A stretch of DNA of 64,000 nt. Source: Bacteroidota bacterium (GTDB lineage: Bacteria > Bacteroidota > Bacteroidia > Flavobacteriales > Weeksellaceae). The stretch's first letter is position 1. Every line of letters starts with the position of its first letter. The stretch spans positions 1 through 64,000 of the forward strand of contig JAEXBA010000066.1 of NCBI GenBank assembly GCA_023457935.1, written 5' to 3'. Below are positions 1 to 8,610 of this stretch, piece by piece. Under the pieces are notes generated by a model that saw only the letters and a list, made by a program, of their open reading frames with translations, had not been told where the DNA came from and ran no database searches. A program made the translations under genes and the position numbers.

Positions 1-1378
1 CGCTGATCGTAACCATTAAGCCGTAAAGAACCATCCCAGCCACAACTTTTCCTCCTTCCCCACTCAACGCAAAGCTGTAATAAAGCCCCGCAAAATAAAT
101 CAGCGAAATCACGATAAAAGGAAGCCAAAGTTTAGACCGGTTGTTTCCACTATCCAAAAACTGATCATGCTGAAGCTTGAGGTTGTTTTTAAAGTAATCC
201 ACTGCGCTTTCAATCGTGGAGTCGTATTCACCGTCGAATTTCACAGAATCTCTGCTTCCGAAAAACTGTTCCATTACTGCCTTTTCTTCAGTCGGCAAGT
301 CACCGGAAGGTTTTTTCAGTTTTGAAATTACAAATTCGTTCTTTCCGAAAAATCCGCCCAGACCGCTGCTTTTGGTTTCCTCGATTTTCAGATAGCCTTT
401 TACAGCAAGATTTACAAATGCTGCAGTGAGAAAACTGTTGCTGAAGCGCTCTTTTTTCAGATAGCCCAACGAAGCCGGAGAAAGATTCTGAGGCGCACTG
501 AACTGCAGATACACAACCGTTTTCTGCGGATCAACACCGTGTTTCTGCCATGTTGAAATGTAATAGACAATCAGACTGATAAATCCGAGGAGCGCAATGA
601 TTAGAATGCCAAATTTTTCAAAAAAAGTAGGTGGCGGCGGCGGCGCGACAACACCTTTGGTGAAACCAACCGCGACTGTAAGACCTTCACGCGAACTCAG
701 GTTTTTAGCCGTCCATGAAAGAGTCTGGTTATCAATTACTTTAACAGAACAGTTTTGCGAGCTGCTGCCGTATTCGCCTGTATAACAGCTGTTCTGAATT
801 AAAGAAGCATGTACAGGAACACGTACCGTTGCTTTTAGCTGATCAATGGGGAAATTCCAGAAAGTTCCGTTGACATTCCAGTAGAATTCATCATATTTTT
901 CAAAAAATCCGACCTGATTTTCAGCTGTGTAATGAATTTCATATTCATAAACTCCTGAATCCAGAAACTCGTCGGGATCACCGATATAAATTCTCAGAAA
1001 ACCGCTTTCATTTTCTGTGTGAAACTGTTCTTCATCGCCATTTTTCTTTACCGAAATCACTTCATATTTCACGTTTCTGCTCTTGCCGTTCAGCTCTCTT
1101 TTCAGCGGAAGCGTTCTGTAAATTCCTCTTTTGATTTCGAGGCCAAGCGCCGTTACGGTAATTTTTTCTCGGATGTCGGCAGTTCCGTTGTTATCCACCG
1201 TAATTTCAGATTCAAAATTCCTGATTCGTTCAGAGGTAAGCGATGCTTTCTCGTTTTCCACAGCGGTCATCATACTGTCCACAGCTCTCTGCGCGGCCAA
1301 AGCTGCGTCATCGGTATCAGACTGACCGAACATTCCGCTGAATATCAGCAGAAAAAAAGTGACCAGAAAATTTTTCAA
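1..1378 (-). CDS. DUF2207 domain membrane protein, partial (C-terminus beyond window)
   Basis: About 459 residues are visible and the frame stays open to base 1, so the C-terminus lies outside the window. Reading starts at a TTG at 1378, three bases after the LemA stop, and gives a clear signal peptide (MKNFLVTFFLLIFSGMFGQ). The N-terminal part is the beta-rich extracytoplasmic region typical of DUF2207 proteins. A hydrophobic helix follows at about 1378-810 residues-equivalent distance from the start, in the DNA near 550-650, and further hydrophobic stretches lie near the edge (VVAGMVLYGLMVTIS). LemA and DUF2207 genes are frequent neighbours; the molecular role of DUF2207 is not known. The TTG start is inferred from the signal peptide, because no ATG fits. 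Confidence 0.8.
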   Translation of the reverse strand, partial: MKNFLVTFFLLIFSGMFGQSDTDDAALAAQRAVDSMMTAVENEKASLTSERIRNFESEITVDNNGTADIREKITVTALGLEIKRGIYRTLPLKRELNGKSRNVKYEVISVKKNGDEEQFHTENESGFLRIYIGDPDEFLDSGVYEYEIHYTAENQVGFFEKYDEFYWNVNGTFWNFPIDQLKATVRVPVHASLIQNSCYTGEYGSSSQNCSVKVIDNQTLSWTAKNLSSREGLTVAVGFTKGVVAPPPPPTFFEKFGILIIALLGFISLIVYYISTWQKHGVDPQKTVVYLQFSAPQNLSPASLGYLKKERFSNSFLTAAFVNLAVKGYLKIEETKSSGLGGFFGKNEFVISKLKKPSGDLPTEEKAVMEQFFGSRDSVKFDGEYDSTIESAVDYFKNNLKLQHDQFLDSGNNRSKLWLPFIVISLIYFAGLYYSFALSGEGGKVVAGMVLYGLMVTIS

Positions 1379-1381
1379 AAC

Positions 1382-1936
1382 CTAGAATTTTACCTGTGGA
1401 ACGTTTCTTTCGGCAGCATTGGTAAGCTCGAAGAACGGCGATTTTCCGAATTTGAACATATTCGCAATGATATTGCTTGGGAAAGTATCAACCAGAATAT
1501 TGTTTTCGCGAACAGTTCCGTTATAATAACGTCTTGATTTTTCAATATCACCTTCGATACTGGAAAGTTCTGTCTGGAGCTGCTGAAAATTGGTATTTGC
1601 TTTCAAATCAGGATACTGCTCTGCAACAGCATTAAGGTTCATCATGGCCTGCGACAGATTTTTTTCGGCAATTTCTTTTTCAGCAACAGAATTTGCGCTC
1701 ACGGCCGCTGCTCTCGCCTGTGTTACACTGTCTAAAGTTGAGCGCTCGTGCGTGGCATAACCTTTAACGGTTTCCACTAGATTCGGGATAAGATCGTGGC
1801 GTTTTTTAAGCATTACATCAATACTGCTCCAAGCTTCCTGAACCATGGTTTTCAGTTTCACCAAACGGTTGTAAATGGAAACGCCGTACAGCGCGAAAAT
1901 TACAACCAATGCAAGAATAATTAGTAAGATCATCAT
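1382..1936 (-). CDS. lemA: LemA family protein
   Basis: A 184-residue protein with one N-terminal membrane helix (about residues 2-20) followed by the long helical LemA domain, whose conserved core is visible as AWSSIDVMLKKRHDLIPNLV and NAVAEQYPDLKANTNFQQLQ. LemA-family proteins are small membrane-anchored helical proteins that often sit with DUF2207 or TPM-domain genes; their biochemical role is unsettled. The DUF2207 gene follows after three bases on the same strand, so the two are probably co-transcribed. Length and motifs are normal for the family. Confidence 0.92.
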   Translation of the reverse strand: MMILLIILALVVIFALYGVSIYNRLVKLKTMVQEAWSSIDVMLKKRHDLIPNLVETVKGYATHERSTLDSVTQARAAAVSANSVAEKEIAEKNLSQAMMNLNAVAEQYPDLKANTNFQQLQTELSSIEGDIEKSRRYYNGTVRENNILVDTFPSNIIANMFKFGKSPFFELTNAAERNVPQVKF

Positions 1937-1986
1937 AATTTGAGTTTTTGTTTTTAATTAGTAGTGGATGAAGATAACAAGTTACA

Positions 1987-2442
1987 TTATTTCTTAAGAT
2001 TCCTCTCGTAAACCGCAATGTAGTCTTCCGGTTTTATTTTCTGCATCAGTTCGCCGATGAGTTCAAACGGAATATCTTCCGGCTTTTTGAAGCGGACGCA
2101 GGATTTCCCCATGTCGATTTTCCTTTTGGAATGCTTCGGATATTCTTCCTGAAACCAATTCAGAACCTCATCGTTCATATACATTCCCATGTGATAAAAA
2201 GCGATGAAATTTTTCTGATTGGCCACACTCAAAAAAGGCAATGGTGTATTGGGTGTGCAGTGATAACCGTTCGGGTAATCATCGAGTGAAATACTCCAGC
2301 TCGGCATTTTATACTGCATCATTTCTGTAAAACCTTCGGGAATGTTTTTACGGATGGTTTCGATAAGTTTGCTCATTGCTTCCTGCCTTTCTTCAGGAAT
2401 TTTTGAAATATAGTTTTCGGTGTTTTCTGCGATGATTTCCAT
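1987..2442 (-). CDS. DUF1801 domain-containing protein
   Basis: About 151 residues from the ATG at 2442 (MEIIAENTENYISKIPEER). An upstream in-frame start at 2478 would add a 12-residue tail that looks like leader sequence, so the shorter form is preferred. The central region (FTEMMQYKMPSWSI, then FIAFYHMGMYMN and a GKSCVRFKK stretch) matches the DUF1801/YdhG-like fold, which is related to the frataxin-like iron-chaperone group. The product is a small soluble cytoplasmic protein. The function is not established. It is divergent from the truncated VOC fragment that begins at 2481. Confidence 0.82.
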   Translation of the reverse strand: MEIIAENTENYISKIPEERQEAMSKLIETIRKNIPEGFTEMMQYKMPSWSISLDDYPNGYHCTPNTPLPFLSVANQKNFIAFYHMGMYMNDEVLNWFQEEYPKHSKRKIDMGKSCVRFKKPEDIPFELIGELMQKIKPEDYIAVYERNLKK

Positions 2443-2480
2443 TGTTGAATTTTTTCTAAATTTAATGAAATTTACCATTT

Positions 2481-2597
2481 ATGAAACCGTTCAAACCTGA
2501 AAACTACAATTCTCTTTCCGCTTATTTGATTGTTGATGACGCTGATCGGCTTGCAAACCAGCTTACCGAAATATTTGACGCAAAAGTGATGCGCCGA
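2481..2597 (+). pseudogene. Truncated VOC/glyoxalase-family gene remnant
   Basis: The first 40 or so codons (MKPFKPENYNSLSAYLIVDD, then ADRLANQLTEIFDAKVMRRF) look like the start of a PhnB/glyoxalase-fold VOC protein, in which this beta-alpha unit is normally followed by about 90-100 more residues. Here the reading frame runs straight into a GC-rich perfect hairpin and a repeat also found elsewhere in the window, and ends at 2702 with unrelated low-complexity residues. The rest of the VOC domain is absent. I infer disruption by, or recombination at, the repeat element; the fragment is unlikely to fold. Confidence 0.6.
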
Positions 2598-2700
2598 TTT
2601 GCGGCGGCTGCGCCGCCGCAAAAAAGATACAGCGGACAGCCGGACCGAATTTTCAGACGAAAAACTGACCTTCACGCTCCTAAAAAATTCGTAATTTTGT
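2598..2700 (+). repeat. REP-like hairpin element, copy A
   Basis: It begins with a perfect hairpin: arms 2598-2608 and 2612-2622 with a three-base loop. The motif AAAAAAGATACAGCGGA follows, then a spacer, then CTCCTAAAAAA and TAATTTTG (2692-2699). The same ordered blocks recur at 21945-22055. TAATTTTG fits the Bacteroidota -7 consensus TAnnTTTG and lies 18 bases before the aminotransferase ATG, so the element may supply the promoter of that gene. Confidence 0.7.
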
Positions 2701-2717
2701 GAAAAATCCAAAATCAA

Positions 2718-3923
2718 ATGCCGAAAATTTCCCACAGAGCACAGAACATGCCCGCTTCGCCGGTTAGAAAACTCGTTCCTTACGCCATTGCAGCGAAACA
2801 GAAAGGAATTAAAGTGTATCACCTGAATATTGGTCAACCCGATATCGAAACACCGGAAACTGCGCTGAACGCCATTAAAAACAACCATCTTAAAGTGCTG
2901 GAATATGCGCTTTCCGAGGGAAATATTGAATACAGAACGGCACTGAAGAATTATTATCATTCTTTGGGTTTTACGGATTTGTCGACTGATAATTTCATTG
3001 TGACGAACGGCGGATCTGAAGCTTTGCATTTCACTATTTCCACGCTTTGTGACGACGGCGACGAAGTTATTGTTCCGGAACCTTACTATGCGAACTACAA
3101 CGGTTTTACCAATGCTGTGAATGTAAAAGTAGTGGCCGTTCCGTCCACAATTGACACTGGTTTTGCTTTGCCTCCGATTGAAGATTTCGAGAAAAAAATC
3201 ACGCCGAAAACCCGTGCCATCATCATCTGTAATCCGGGAAATCCAACCGGTTATCTGTATTCGCGTGAAGAACTTGAGCAGCTTGCAGACATTGCGGTGA
3301 AACACGATTTGGTGATTATTTCCGATGAAGTTTACCGTGAATACGTTTACGACGGAAAGCAGCAGGTTTCGATGCTTGAATTCGCGGAAGCCGCTGAAAA
3401 TGTGGTGATCATTGATTCCGAATCGAAAAGATATTCGATGTGCGGCGCAAGAATCGGCTGTATGATTACACGTTCCAAAAAAATTCACGATGCTGCGATG
3501 CTTTTTGCTCAGGCTCGTCTTTCTCCGGTTCTGCTGGGACAGATTGCCGCAACTGCAGCACATGAAAACGACGGTGAATATATCAGAAGTGTGCGTGAAG
3601 AATACACAAAACGCAGAAATCTTCTTGTTGATTTGCTGAACGGTATTCCTGGCGTTATCTGTCCGAAACCAAAAGGTGCATTTTACTGCGGTGTAGAACT
3701 TCCGATTGATGATTCTGACAAGTTTGCGCAGTGGTTGCTCGAACATTATTCTCATAACAACGAAACCATCATGATTGCGCCGATGACCGGTTTTTACAGC
3801 AATCCGGAACTGGGCAAAAAGCAGGTAAGAATTGCGTATGTTCTGAAAGAAGATGATTTAAAACGCAGCGTAGAATTATTGAATGATGCGCTTCAGAAAT
3901 ATAAGATTGAATTCGGTCTCTAA
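2718..3923 (+). CDS. Pyridoxal-phosphate aminotransferase, class I/II (aspartate aminotransferase-like)
   Basis: A 401-residue cytosolic fold-type I PLP enzyme of normal length. Visible motifs are the substrate-side NIGQPDIETP (about 37-46), NGGSEALHF (about 97-105), CNPGNPTGYL (171-180), SDEVYREYV (202-210) and the Schiff-base lysine in SESKRYSMCGARIG (K237). It moves an amino group between an amino acid and a 2-oxo acid. Aspartate or aromatic/branched-chain substrates are possible, and specificity cannot be read from sequence alone. A repeat element with a -7-like motif ends 18 bases upstream. The methyltransferase gene follows after 32 bases. Confidence 0.9.
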   Translation: MPKISHRAQNMPASPVRKLVPYAIAAKQKGIKVYHLNIGQPDIETPETALNAIKNNHLKVLEYALSEGNIEYRTALKNYYHSLGFTDLSTDNFIVTNGGSEALHFTISTLCDDGDEVIVPEPYYANYNGFTNAVNVKVVAVPSTIDTGFALPPIEDFEKKITPKTRAIIICNPGNPTGYLYSREELEQLADIAVKHDLVIISDEVYREYVYDGKQQVSMLEFAEAAENVVIIDSESKRYSMCGARIGCMITRSKKIHDAAMLFAQARLSPVLLGQIAATAAHENDGEYIRSVREEYTKRRNLLVDLLNGIPGVICPKPKGAFYCGVELPIDDSDKFAQWLLEHYSHNNETIMIAPMTGFYSNPELGKKQVRIAYVLKEDDLKRSVELLNDALQKYKIEFGL

Positions 3924-3955
3924 ATACTGAGCAATTCTGAATTCAAACCGCTGCA

Positions 3956-4690
3956 ATGTACAACACCTTAAAATCGGCCGTAAAAAAAATACTTCCCGAA
4001 AGATTTATCATCAGGAATGAAGGCACTTTCAGAAAACTGCTGAAACCTTTTTATTCAGGAAAAAAGTATTGCTGCAATATCTGTGACGCAAAACTCAGAA
4101 ATTTCGCAAAACTCGACCGTGGTGATGAAATCTGTCCGGTTTGTGGAAGTCTCCCCAGAACGAGACGCCTCTATAAACTGCTGAATGAAGAATTTCTGAA
4201 ACCTAATTTCACCGTTCTCGATTTTTCGCCAAGCCGTGCTCTGTACAGAAAACTGAAAAACAGAAAAGCTCTTCGCTATTTCGCAACCGATTTTGAAGAC
4301 GAATTTCTCTCCGATTACCGTTTTGATATTACCAATATTGAACAGCCGGATGAAAAATTTGATCTGATAACCTGTTATCATATCCTTGAACATATTACGG
4401 ACGATGAAAAAGCGATTTCCGAACTGTACCGCGTTCTGAAGATCAACGGAACTCTGATTGTTCAGACTCCGTTTAAGGACGGTGAGATTTACGAAGATTT
4501 TTCAGTTACAAAACCGGAAGACCGCTTGAAACACTTCGGACAGGAAGATCATGTGAGAATTTATTCCGCTTCCGGACTCGAGAAAAGACTTCAGAAAGCT
4601 GGTTTCAAAACCGAAATCCGACAGTTTGATGCTGACTTTTACTACGGATTTACTGACAATGAGAAAATAATCATTTGCAAAAAAAATTAA
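3956..4690 (+). CDS. Class I SAM-dependent methyltransferase with N-terminal zinc-ribbon-like motif
   Basis: A 244-residue protein. Residues about 40-65 carry two CxxC pairs (CNIC and CPVC), which suggests a small zinc ribbon. The remainder resembles a Methyltransf_11-type Rossmann domain, with VLDFSPSRAL as motif I, FDLITCYHILEHITDD as the post-II region, and YRVLKINGTLIVQTPF. Related proteins are often encoded in glycan or surface-modification contexts, but the substrate is unknown and nothing nearby points to one. The next 314 bases carry decayed copies of the murB 5' end. Confidence 0.82.
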   Translation: MYNTLKSAVKKILPERFIIRNEGTFRKLLKPFYSGKKYCCNICDAKLRNFAKLDRGDEICPVCGSLPRTRRLYKLLNEEFLKPNFTVLDFSPSRALYRKLKNRKALRYFATDFEDEFLSDYRFDITNIEQPDEKFDLITCYHILEHITDDEKAISELYRVLKINGTLIVQTPFKDGEIYEDFSVTKPEDRLKHFGQEDHVRIYSASGLEKRLQKAGFKTEIRQFDADFYYGFTDNEKIIICKKN

Positions 4691-5004
4691 AATGAATTTC
4701 CAGGAAGCCAAAGCCAAATATAGTCAGAAGTGAATTCAGTTCGAGAAAAATAAACTTCATTGCCACTAATACACTAATTATTCGTGCATTCGTGGCATTT
4801 TTATTCTAAATTTTGCCCAACCATTATCCCAAAATTCCCAATAAAACACCTCATTAAAACCGTACCACACTTCGGATCTAAAGCTAAAACCAAATACTGT
4901 CTGAAGTGAATTCAGCTCAAGCATAACAAACTTCATGGCCACTAACACACGAATATTCGTGCATTCGTGGCATTTTTGTTTAAATTTGTGTAAGCTTTTT
5001 ACAA
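4691..5004 (+). repeat. Two decayed tandem copies of the murB leader and 5' coding end
   Basis: The 15 bases from 4692 are identical to the first 15 of murB (5005). After a deletion, 4707-4757 resembles murB codons about 18-32. A second stretch (about 4831-4930) resembles murB codons 1-32 with many substitutions. Each copy is followed by a near-identical leader with an imperfect inverted repeat (4762-4796 and 4938-4971, ending ATTCGTGCATTCGTGGC) and a -7-like TAAATTT(T)G (4807 and 4981). No complete gene lies here. The last leader is the probable murB promoter region. Confidence 0.75.
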
Positions 5005-6042
5005 ATGAATTTCCAGGAAAACATCTCAATAAAACCCTACAACACTTTCGGCGTTGAAGCCAAAGCTAAATATTTTGCAGAAGTCAATTCCGAAGAGGAA
5101 CTGATTGAAATTTTAAATCAGTACAGAAAACTTCACGTTGAAAATCCGCAGAAATTACCGCTGATGTTTCTGGGAGGCGGTTCCAATATACTTTTCACCA
5201 AAGATTTTGAAGGTTTGGTTGTAAAGTTGAATCTGAAAGGAATTTCGGAAGAAAAAATGAATGAGACCGATGTTTTGGTTACCGCGAAATCCGGTGAAAA
5301 CTGGCACGATTTCGTGATGTTCTGTCTGGAAAAAAATTACGGCGGTTTGGAAAACCTTTCGCTGATTCCGGGAAATGTGGGAACTTCACCAATGCAGAAT
5401 ATCGGAGCTTACGGAACTGAAATCAAGGATGTTTTTGTGAACTGCAGAGTCCTGGATCTGGAAACTCTGGAAATAGAAGAATTCGACCGCGAAGAATGCC
5501 GTTTCGGTTACAGAGATTCTATATTCAAACAGGAAGGAAAAGGAAAATACGTGATTCTTGAAGTGACTTTTGCCTTAACAACGGTCAATCATAAAATCAA
5601 AACTGAATACGGTGCTATAAAAGCGGAACTCGAAAAAATGGGAATTCTGGAGCCAACCATTCAGGATGTTTCGAAAGCGGTGATTGCCATCCGTCAAAGC
5701 AAACTTCCGGATCCGAAAGAAACCGGAAATGCAGGAAGTTTTTTTAAAAATCCAACGGTTCCGAAGGCGCAGTTTGAAGAACTTCAGAAAAAATTTCCCG
5801 ACATTCACTTTTATCCAACCGGTGAAATGATAAAAATTCCGGCTGGCTGGCTCATTGAACAGTGCGGCTGGAAAGGAAAACAGATTGGAAACGTTGCTTC
5901 ACACAAATTACAGTCATTGGTCATCATCAATGCAAACGGAAACGCAACCGGAAAAGAAATTTTCGATTTTTCAACAGAAATTATCAATTCAGTAAAAGAA
6001 AAATTCGGGATTGAACTGGAGCGTGAAGTGAATATTATTTAG
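5005..6042 (+). CDS. murB: UDP-N-acetylmuramate dehydrogenase (UDP-N-acetylenolpyruvoylglucosamine reductase)
   Basis: A 345-residue cytoplasmic FAD enzyme that uses NADPH to reduce UDP-GlcNAc-enolpyruvate to UDP-MurNAc in peptidoglycan precursor synthesis. The FAD-binding GGGSN is at 57-61, SLIPGNVGTSPMQNIGAYG at about 119-137, the conserved arginine in YRDS near 170, the proton-donor serine in NAGSFFKNP at S245, and the terminal catalytic glutamate at E341. These features resemble E. coli-type MurB. The start is fixed by the FQENISIKPYNTFGV beginning. Two degraded copies of its 5' end precede it. Confidence 0.97.
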   Translation: MNFQENISIKPYNTFGVEAKAKYFAEVNSEEELIEILNQYRKLHVENPQKLPLMFLGGGSNILFTKDFEGLVVKLNLKGISEEKMNETDVLVTAKSGENWHDFVMFCLEKNYGGLENLSLIPGNVGTSPMQNIGAYGTEIKDVFVNCRVLDLETLEIEEFDREECRFGYRDSIFKQEGKGKYVILEVTFALTTVNHKIKTEYGAIKAELEKMGILEPTIQDVSKAVIAIRQSKLPDPKETGNAGSFFKNPTVPKAQFEELQKKFPDIHFYPTGEMIKIPAGWLIEQCGWKGKQIGNVASHKLQSLVIINANGNATGKEIFDFSTEIINSVKEKFGIELEREVNII

Positions 6043-6097
6043 AAACAAAGCATAGGTAAGACTACAATTACATTATGCTGAAAGTACAAAGCACAGA

Positions 6098-6901
6098 ATG
6101 AAAATCGCAGTTTTAGGTGCGGGAAAAATGGGTCTCGCTTTTTCGAAATCATTTTTGAAATACGACCTTATCAAACCGAAAGATTTACATCTGATTACGA
6201 GAAATCAGCTTAGGAAAACCGAAATCCTCGAAGAGTTTCCGGAATCTCATGTTTCTTCGTTTGATGAAATCCAGGAAGTCGATGCCGATTTGATTATCGT
6301 TGCTGTGAAACCACAGGATTTTGCTTTTGTAGCCGAAAATTTACCGTTCAGAATTTCAGAAAAATCGTTGGTACTGTCTATTATGGCGGGAATTTCCATT
6401 GAGAAGATTCAGAAAGCGCTCAATCATCAATTTGTTGTCCGTTCCATGCCGAATTCCCCTACTCTGCTGGGAATGGGAATCACCGGTTATACCGCAGCAG
6501 AAGGCATTTCGTTCAATCAGCTGATTCAGGTTGAACGACTTTTGAATTCTACAGGAAGATCGGTTTATCTTGAAGATGAAAGTCTTTTGGATGGCGTTAC
6601 CGCGCTTTCGGGAAGTGGGCCGGCGTATTTTTATTACATCGTTGATGCGATGATTAAAGCCGGAACGGAAATGGGAATCGAAGAAAACCTTTCCAAGCTT
6701 TTCGTGAAACAGACCATGTTGGGAGCGTATCATCTCATCAACAATTCAGAAAAATCTTTAGACGAACTGATCGAAGACGTTGCTTCAAAAGGCGGAACAA
6801 CGGAAGCCGCACTCAAAACTTTTGGCGACAACCATCTGAAAGAAGCACTGAAAAAAGGTATTCTGTCTGCTGAAAACCGCGCCAGAGAACTCAATTCGTG
6901 A
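6098..6901 (+). CDS. proC: Pyrroline-5-carboxylate reductase
   Basis: A 267-residue enzyme for the last step of proline synthesis, reducing 1-pyrroline-5-carboxylate with NAD(P)H. The N-terminal Rossmann motif is GAGKMGLAFSKSF (7-19). The C-terminal dimerisation and substrate domain carries the family signature GSGPAYFYYIVDAM and ASKGGTTEAALKTF. Length is normal. The AEC transporter gene begins one base after the stop, so the two are probably translated from one transcript. Confidence 0.96.
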   Translation: MKIAVLGAGKMGLAFSKSFLKYDLIKPKDLHLITRNQLRKTEILEEFPESHVSSFDEIQEVDADLIIVAVKPQDFAFVAENLPFRISEKSLVLSIMAGISIEKIQKALNHQFVVRSMPNSPTLLGMGITGYTAAEGISFNQLIQVERLLNSTGRSVYLEDESLLDGVTALSGSGPAYFYYIVDAMIKAGTEMGIEENLSKLFVKQTMLGAYHLINNSEKSLDELIEDVASKGGTTEAALKTFGDNHLKEALKKGILSAENRARELNS

Positions 6902-6902
6902 T

Positions 6903-7814
6903 ATGTCGAGCTTAATCCTGCTTTTCCTCTGTCTTTTTCTCGGAATCGTTCTGAAGAAAACAAAACTGTTTCCGGAAAACGGACATTTGGCGCTGAATTC
7001 TTTCGTTATCAACATTTCCCTTTCTGCACTGGCGCTATTTTACATTCCGAAAATCAATATTGAACTCAGTCTGATTTTTCCGATTGGAATTGCGTGGCTG
7101 AATATCGCTTTTGCACTTCTGATCTTCAGTTTTGTCGGTAAAAAACTTGGCTGGACAAAATCGCTGATTGGCGCTGTAGTGATGTGTGTTGGTTTCGGGA
7201 ATACGTCGTTTGTGGGAATTCCTGTCATTCAGGCACTTTTTGGTGAAGAAGGCATAAAAACGGTCATGATGGTTGATCAGCCCGGAAGTTTCGTGGCACT
7301 TTCAACGGTCGGAATTGCGGTCGCAAATTTTAACTCCGGCGCACAGAGCTCAACTTCAGAAATCATCCGGAAAATAGTCCGGTTTCCTCCTTTCATCGCT
7401 TTTTGCGTGGCTATTTTGCTCAATATTTTCAACATCACGGTTCCGGCAGAAATCGATACTGTTTTTGAGAAACTTGGAGCAACAACAGTTCCGCTCGCTT
7501 TGGTTTCAGTGGGAAGTCAGCTCCGTTTTGAAAAACCGGGAATTTACTCAAAACCGTTATTTCTCGGACTTTCCTTCAAGCTGATTTTGTTTCCGCTGAT
7601 GATTTTCCTGCTTTACTTCAAGATTTTCGGCCAGACTGATGAAGCTGCACAGATTTCCCTTTTGGAAGCGGCAATGGCTCCAATGATTACGGCCGCAATT
7701 ATTGCTTCAGCCCACAATCTGGAGCCGAAACTCTGCAACCTTTTTATCGGTATCGGAATTCCGCTTTCCTTTTTCACGCTGGGGCTCTGGTGGATTTTTC
7801 TTCAGTATTTCTGA
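6903..7814 (+). CDS. AEC-family transporter (auxin efflux carrier-like permease)
   Basis: A 303-residue integral inner-membrane protein with about nine or ten hydrophobic segments and the family's central stretch VVMCVGFGNTSFVGIPVIQA. AEC permeases move organic acids, amino acids or related anions; the substrate here is unknown. It follows proC with one intervening base, which suggests co-expression. Any link to proline or its precursors is inference only. Confidence 0.88.
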   Translation: MSSLILLFLCLFLGIVLKKTKLFPENGHLALNSFVINISLSALALFYIPKINIELSLIFPIGIAWLNIAFALLIFSFVGKKLGWTKSLIGAVVMCVGFGNTSFVGIPVIQALFGEEGIKTVMMVDQPGSFVALSTVGIAVANFNSGAQSSTSEIIRKIVRFPPFIAFCVAILLNIFNITVPAEIDTVFEKLGATTVPLALVSVGSQLRFEKPGIYSKPLFLGLSFKLILFPLMIFLLYFKIFGQTDEAAQISLLEAAMAPMITAAIIASAHNLEPKLCNLFIGIGIPLSFFTLGLWWIFLQYF

Positions 7815-7839
7815 AACTGAATCCCAAAAAACGCTTTTC

Positions 7840-7883
7840 TTATCTTACATCAATGTCTTTCATTTTAAGACGCATTACCTTTG
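7840..7883 (+). promoter_or_regulatory. Promoter module shared with YceI gene (copy 1)
   Basis: TACATCAATGT at 7846-7856, a 19-base gap, then a -7 element TACCTTTG at 7876-7883, 20 bases before the DsbA-family start. The same two blocks with the same gap occur at 8619-8656 before the YceI gene. ACATCAATGT is a near-palindrome that covers the expected -33 region, so it may be an operator or activator site. Confidence 0.6.
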
Positions 7884-7903
7884 CTTCATCAAAACAGAAT
7901 AAT

Positions 7904-8605
7904 ATGAAAGTAAATATTTGGAGCGATGTAAGATGTCCTTTTTGCTATGTCGGAAAGAAAAAATTCGAAAAAGCACTGGAACAGTTTGCCGATAAAGAAA
8001 AAATTGAAGTAGAATGGCATTCTTTCCAGTTAGATCCGACTTTGGAAACACAGCCGGATAAAAACCCGTATGAATTCTTTTCAGAAAGAAAGGGAATTTC
8101 GGTTTCACAGGCGAAAATGATGCATCAGCATGCCGCAAAAGCAGGAAAAGATGTCGGTATTGATTTTAATTTCGATGAATCAAAAGTAGCCAATTCTACC
8201 AATGCTCATAAGCTTATCCAGCTTGCAAAAACGAAAAACCTTGCCAATGAGGTGGAAGAAGGACTGTTTAAAGCGCAGTTTCTTACTGCGGACAATATCG
8301 ACGATGAAGCCACGCTGATCAGAATCGGAAAAGAGGCAGGTCTTGAAGAATCAGAGGTGAAGAATGCGCTGCATTCCGACGAAATGGCGTACAGAGCCAG
8401 TCAGGATTTACAGATGGCCCAGAAACTTGGTATCAATGCGGTTCCGTTCTTTGTTTTCAATGATAAATATGGTGTTTCCGGAGCTCAGCAGCCCGAAACT
8501 TTCCTGGAAGTTCTGCAGAAATCCTATGAAGAATTTTCAGCCGGCGATCAGGGTCTGGAGATCATTGAAGGACAGAGCTGCGACGCAGACGGAAACTGCA
8601 ACTAA
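7904..8605 (+). CDS. DsbA-family oxidoreductase (FrnE/2-hydroxychromene-2-carboxylate isomerase-like)
   Basis: About 233 residues from the ATG at 7904 (MKVNIWSDVRCPFCYVGKK). A longer in-frame reading from 7790 would overlap the upstream gene and place the promoter inside the coding sequence. The thioredoxin-fold DsbA domain has the redox-like motif CPFC at about 11-14 and the cis-proline region INAVPFFVFNDKYGVSGAQ. No signal peptide is present, so this is a cytoplasmic FrnE-type protein, a group linked to disulfide and oxidative stress chemistry. It ends with a small cysteine-containing tail (GQSCDADGNCN). Confidence 0.88.
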   Translation: MKVNIWSDVRCPFCYVGKKKFEKALEQFADKEKIEVEWHSFQLDPTLETQPDKNPYEFFSERKGISVSQAKMMHQHAAKAGKDVGIDFNFDESKVANSTNAHKLIQLAKTKNLANEVEEGLFKAQFLTADNIDDEATLIRIGKEAGLEESEVKNALHSDEMAYRASQDLQMAQKLGINAVPFFVFNDKYGVSGAQQPETFLEVLQKSYEEFSAGDQGLEIIEGQSCDADGNCN

Positions 8606-8610
8606 GCGTT

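Noticed and set aside
1019..1537. Open frame of 172 codons on the plus strand over the DUF2207/LemA junction
   Set aside because: It crosses two good genes on the other strand and has no protein-like pattern.
2472..3755. A 427-codon open frame on the minus strand opposite the aminotransferase gene
   Set aside because: It is a shadow of a well-supported gene; the translation is rich in Phe, Arg and His with no domain and no leader.
7790..7903. Longer start for the DsbA-family protein
   Set aside because: The extension overlaps the AEC gene, encodes promoter sequence and has no conserved character.
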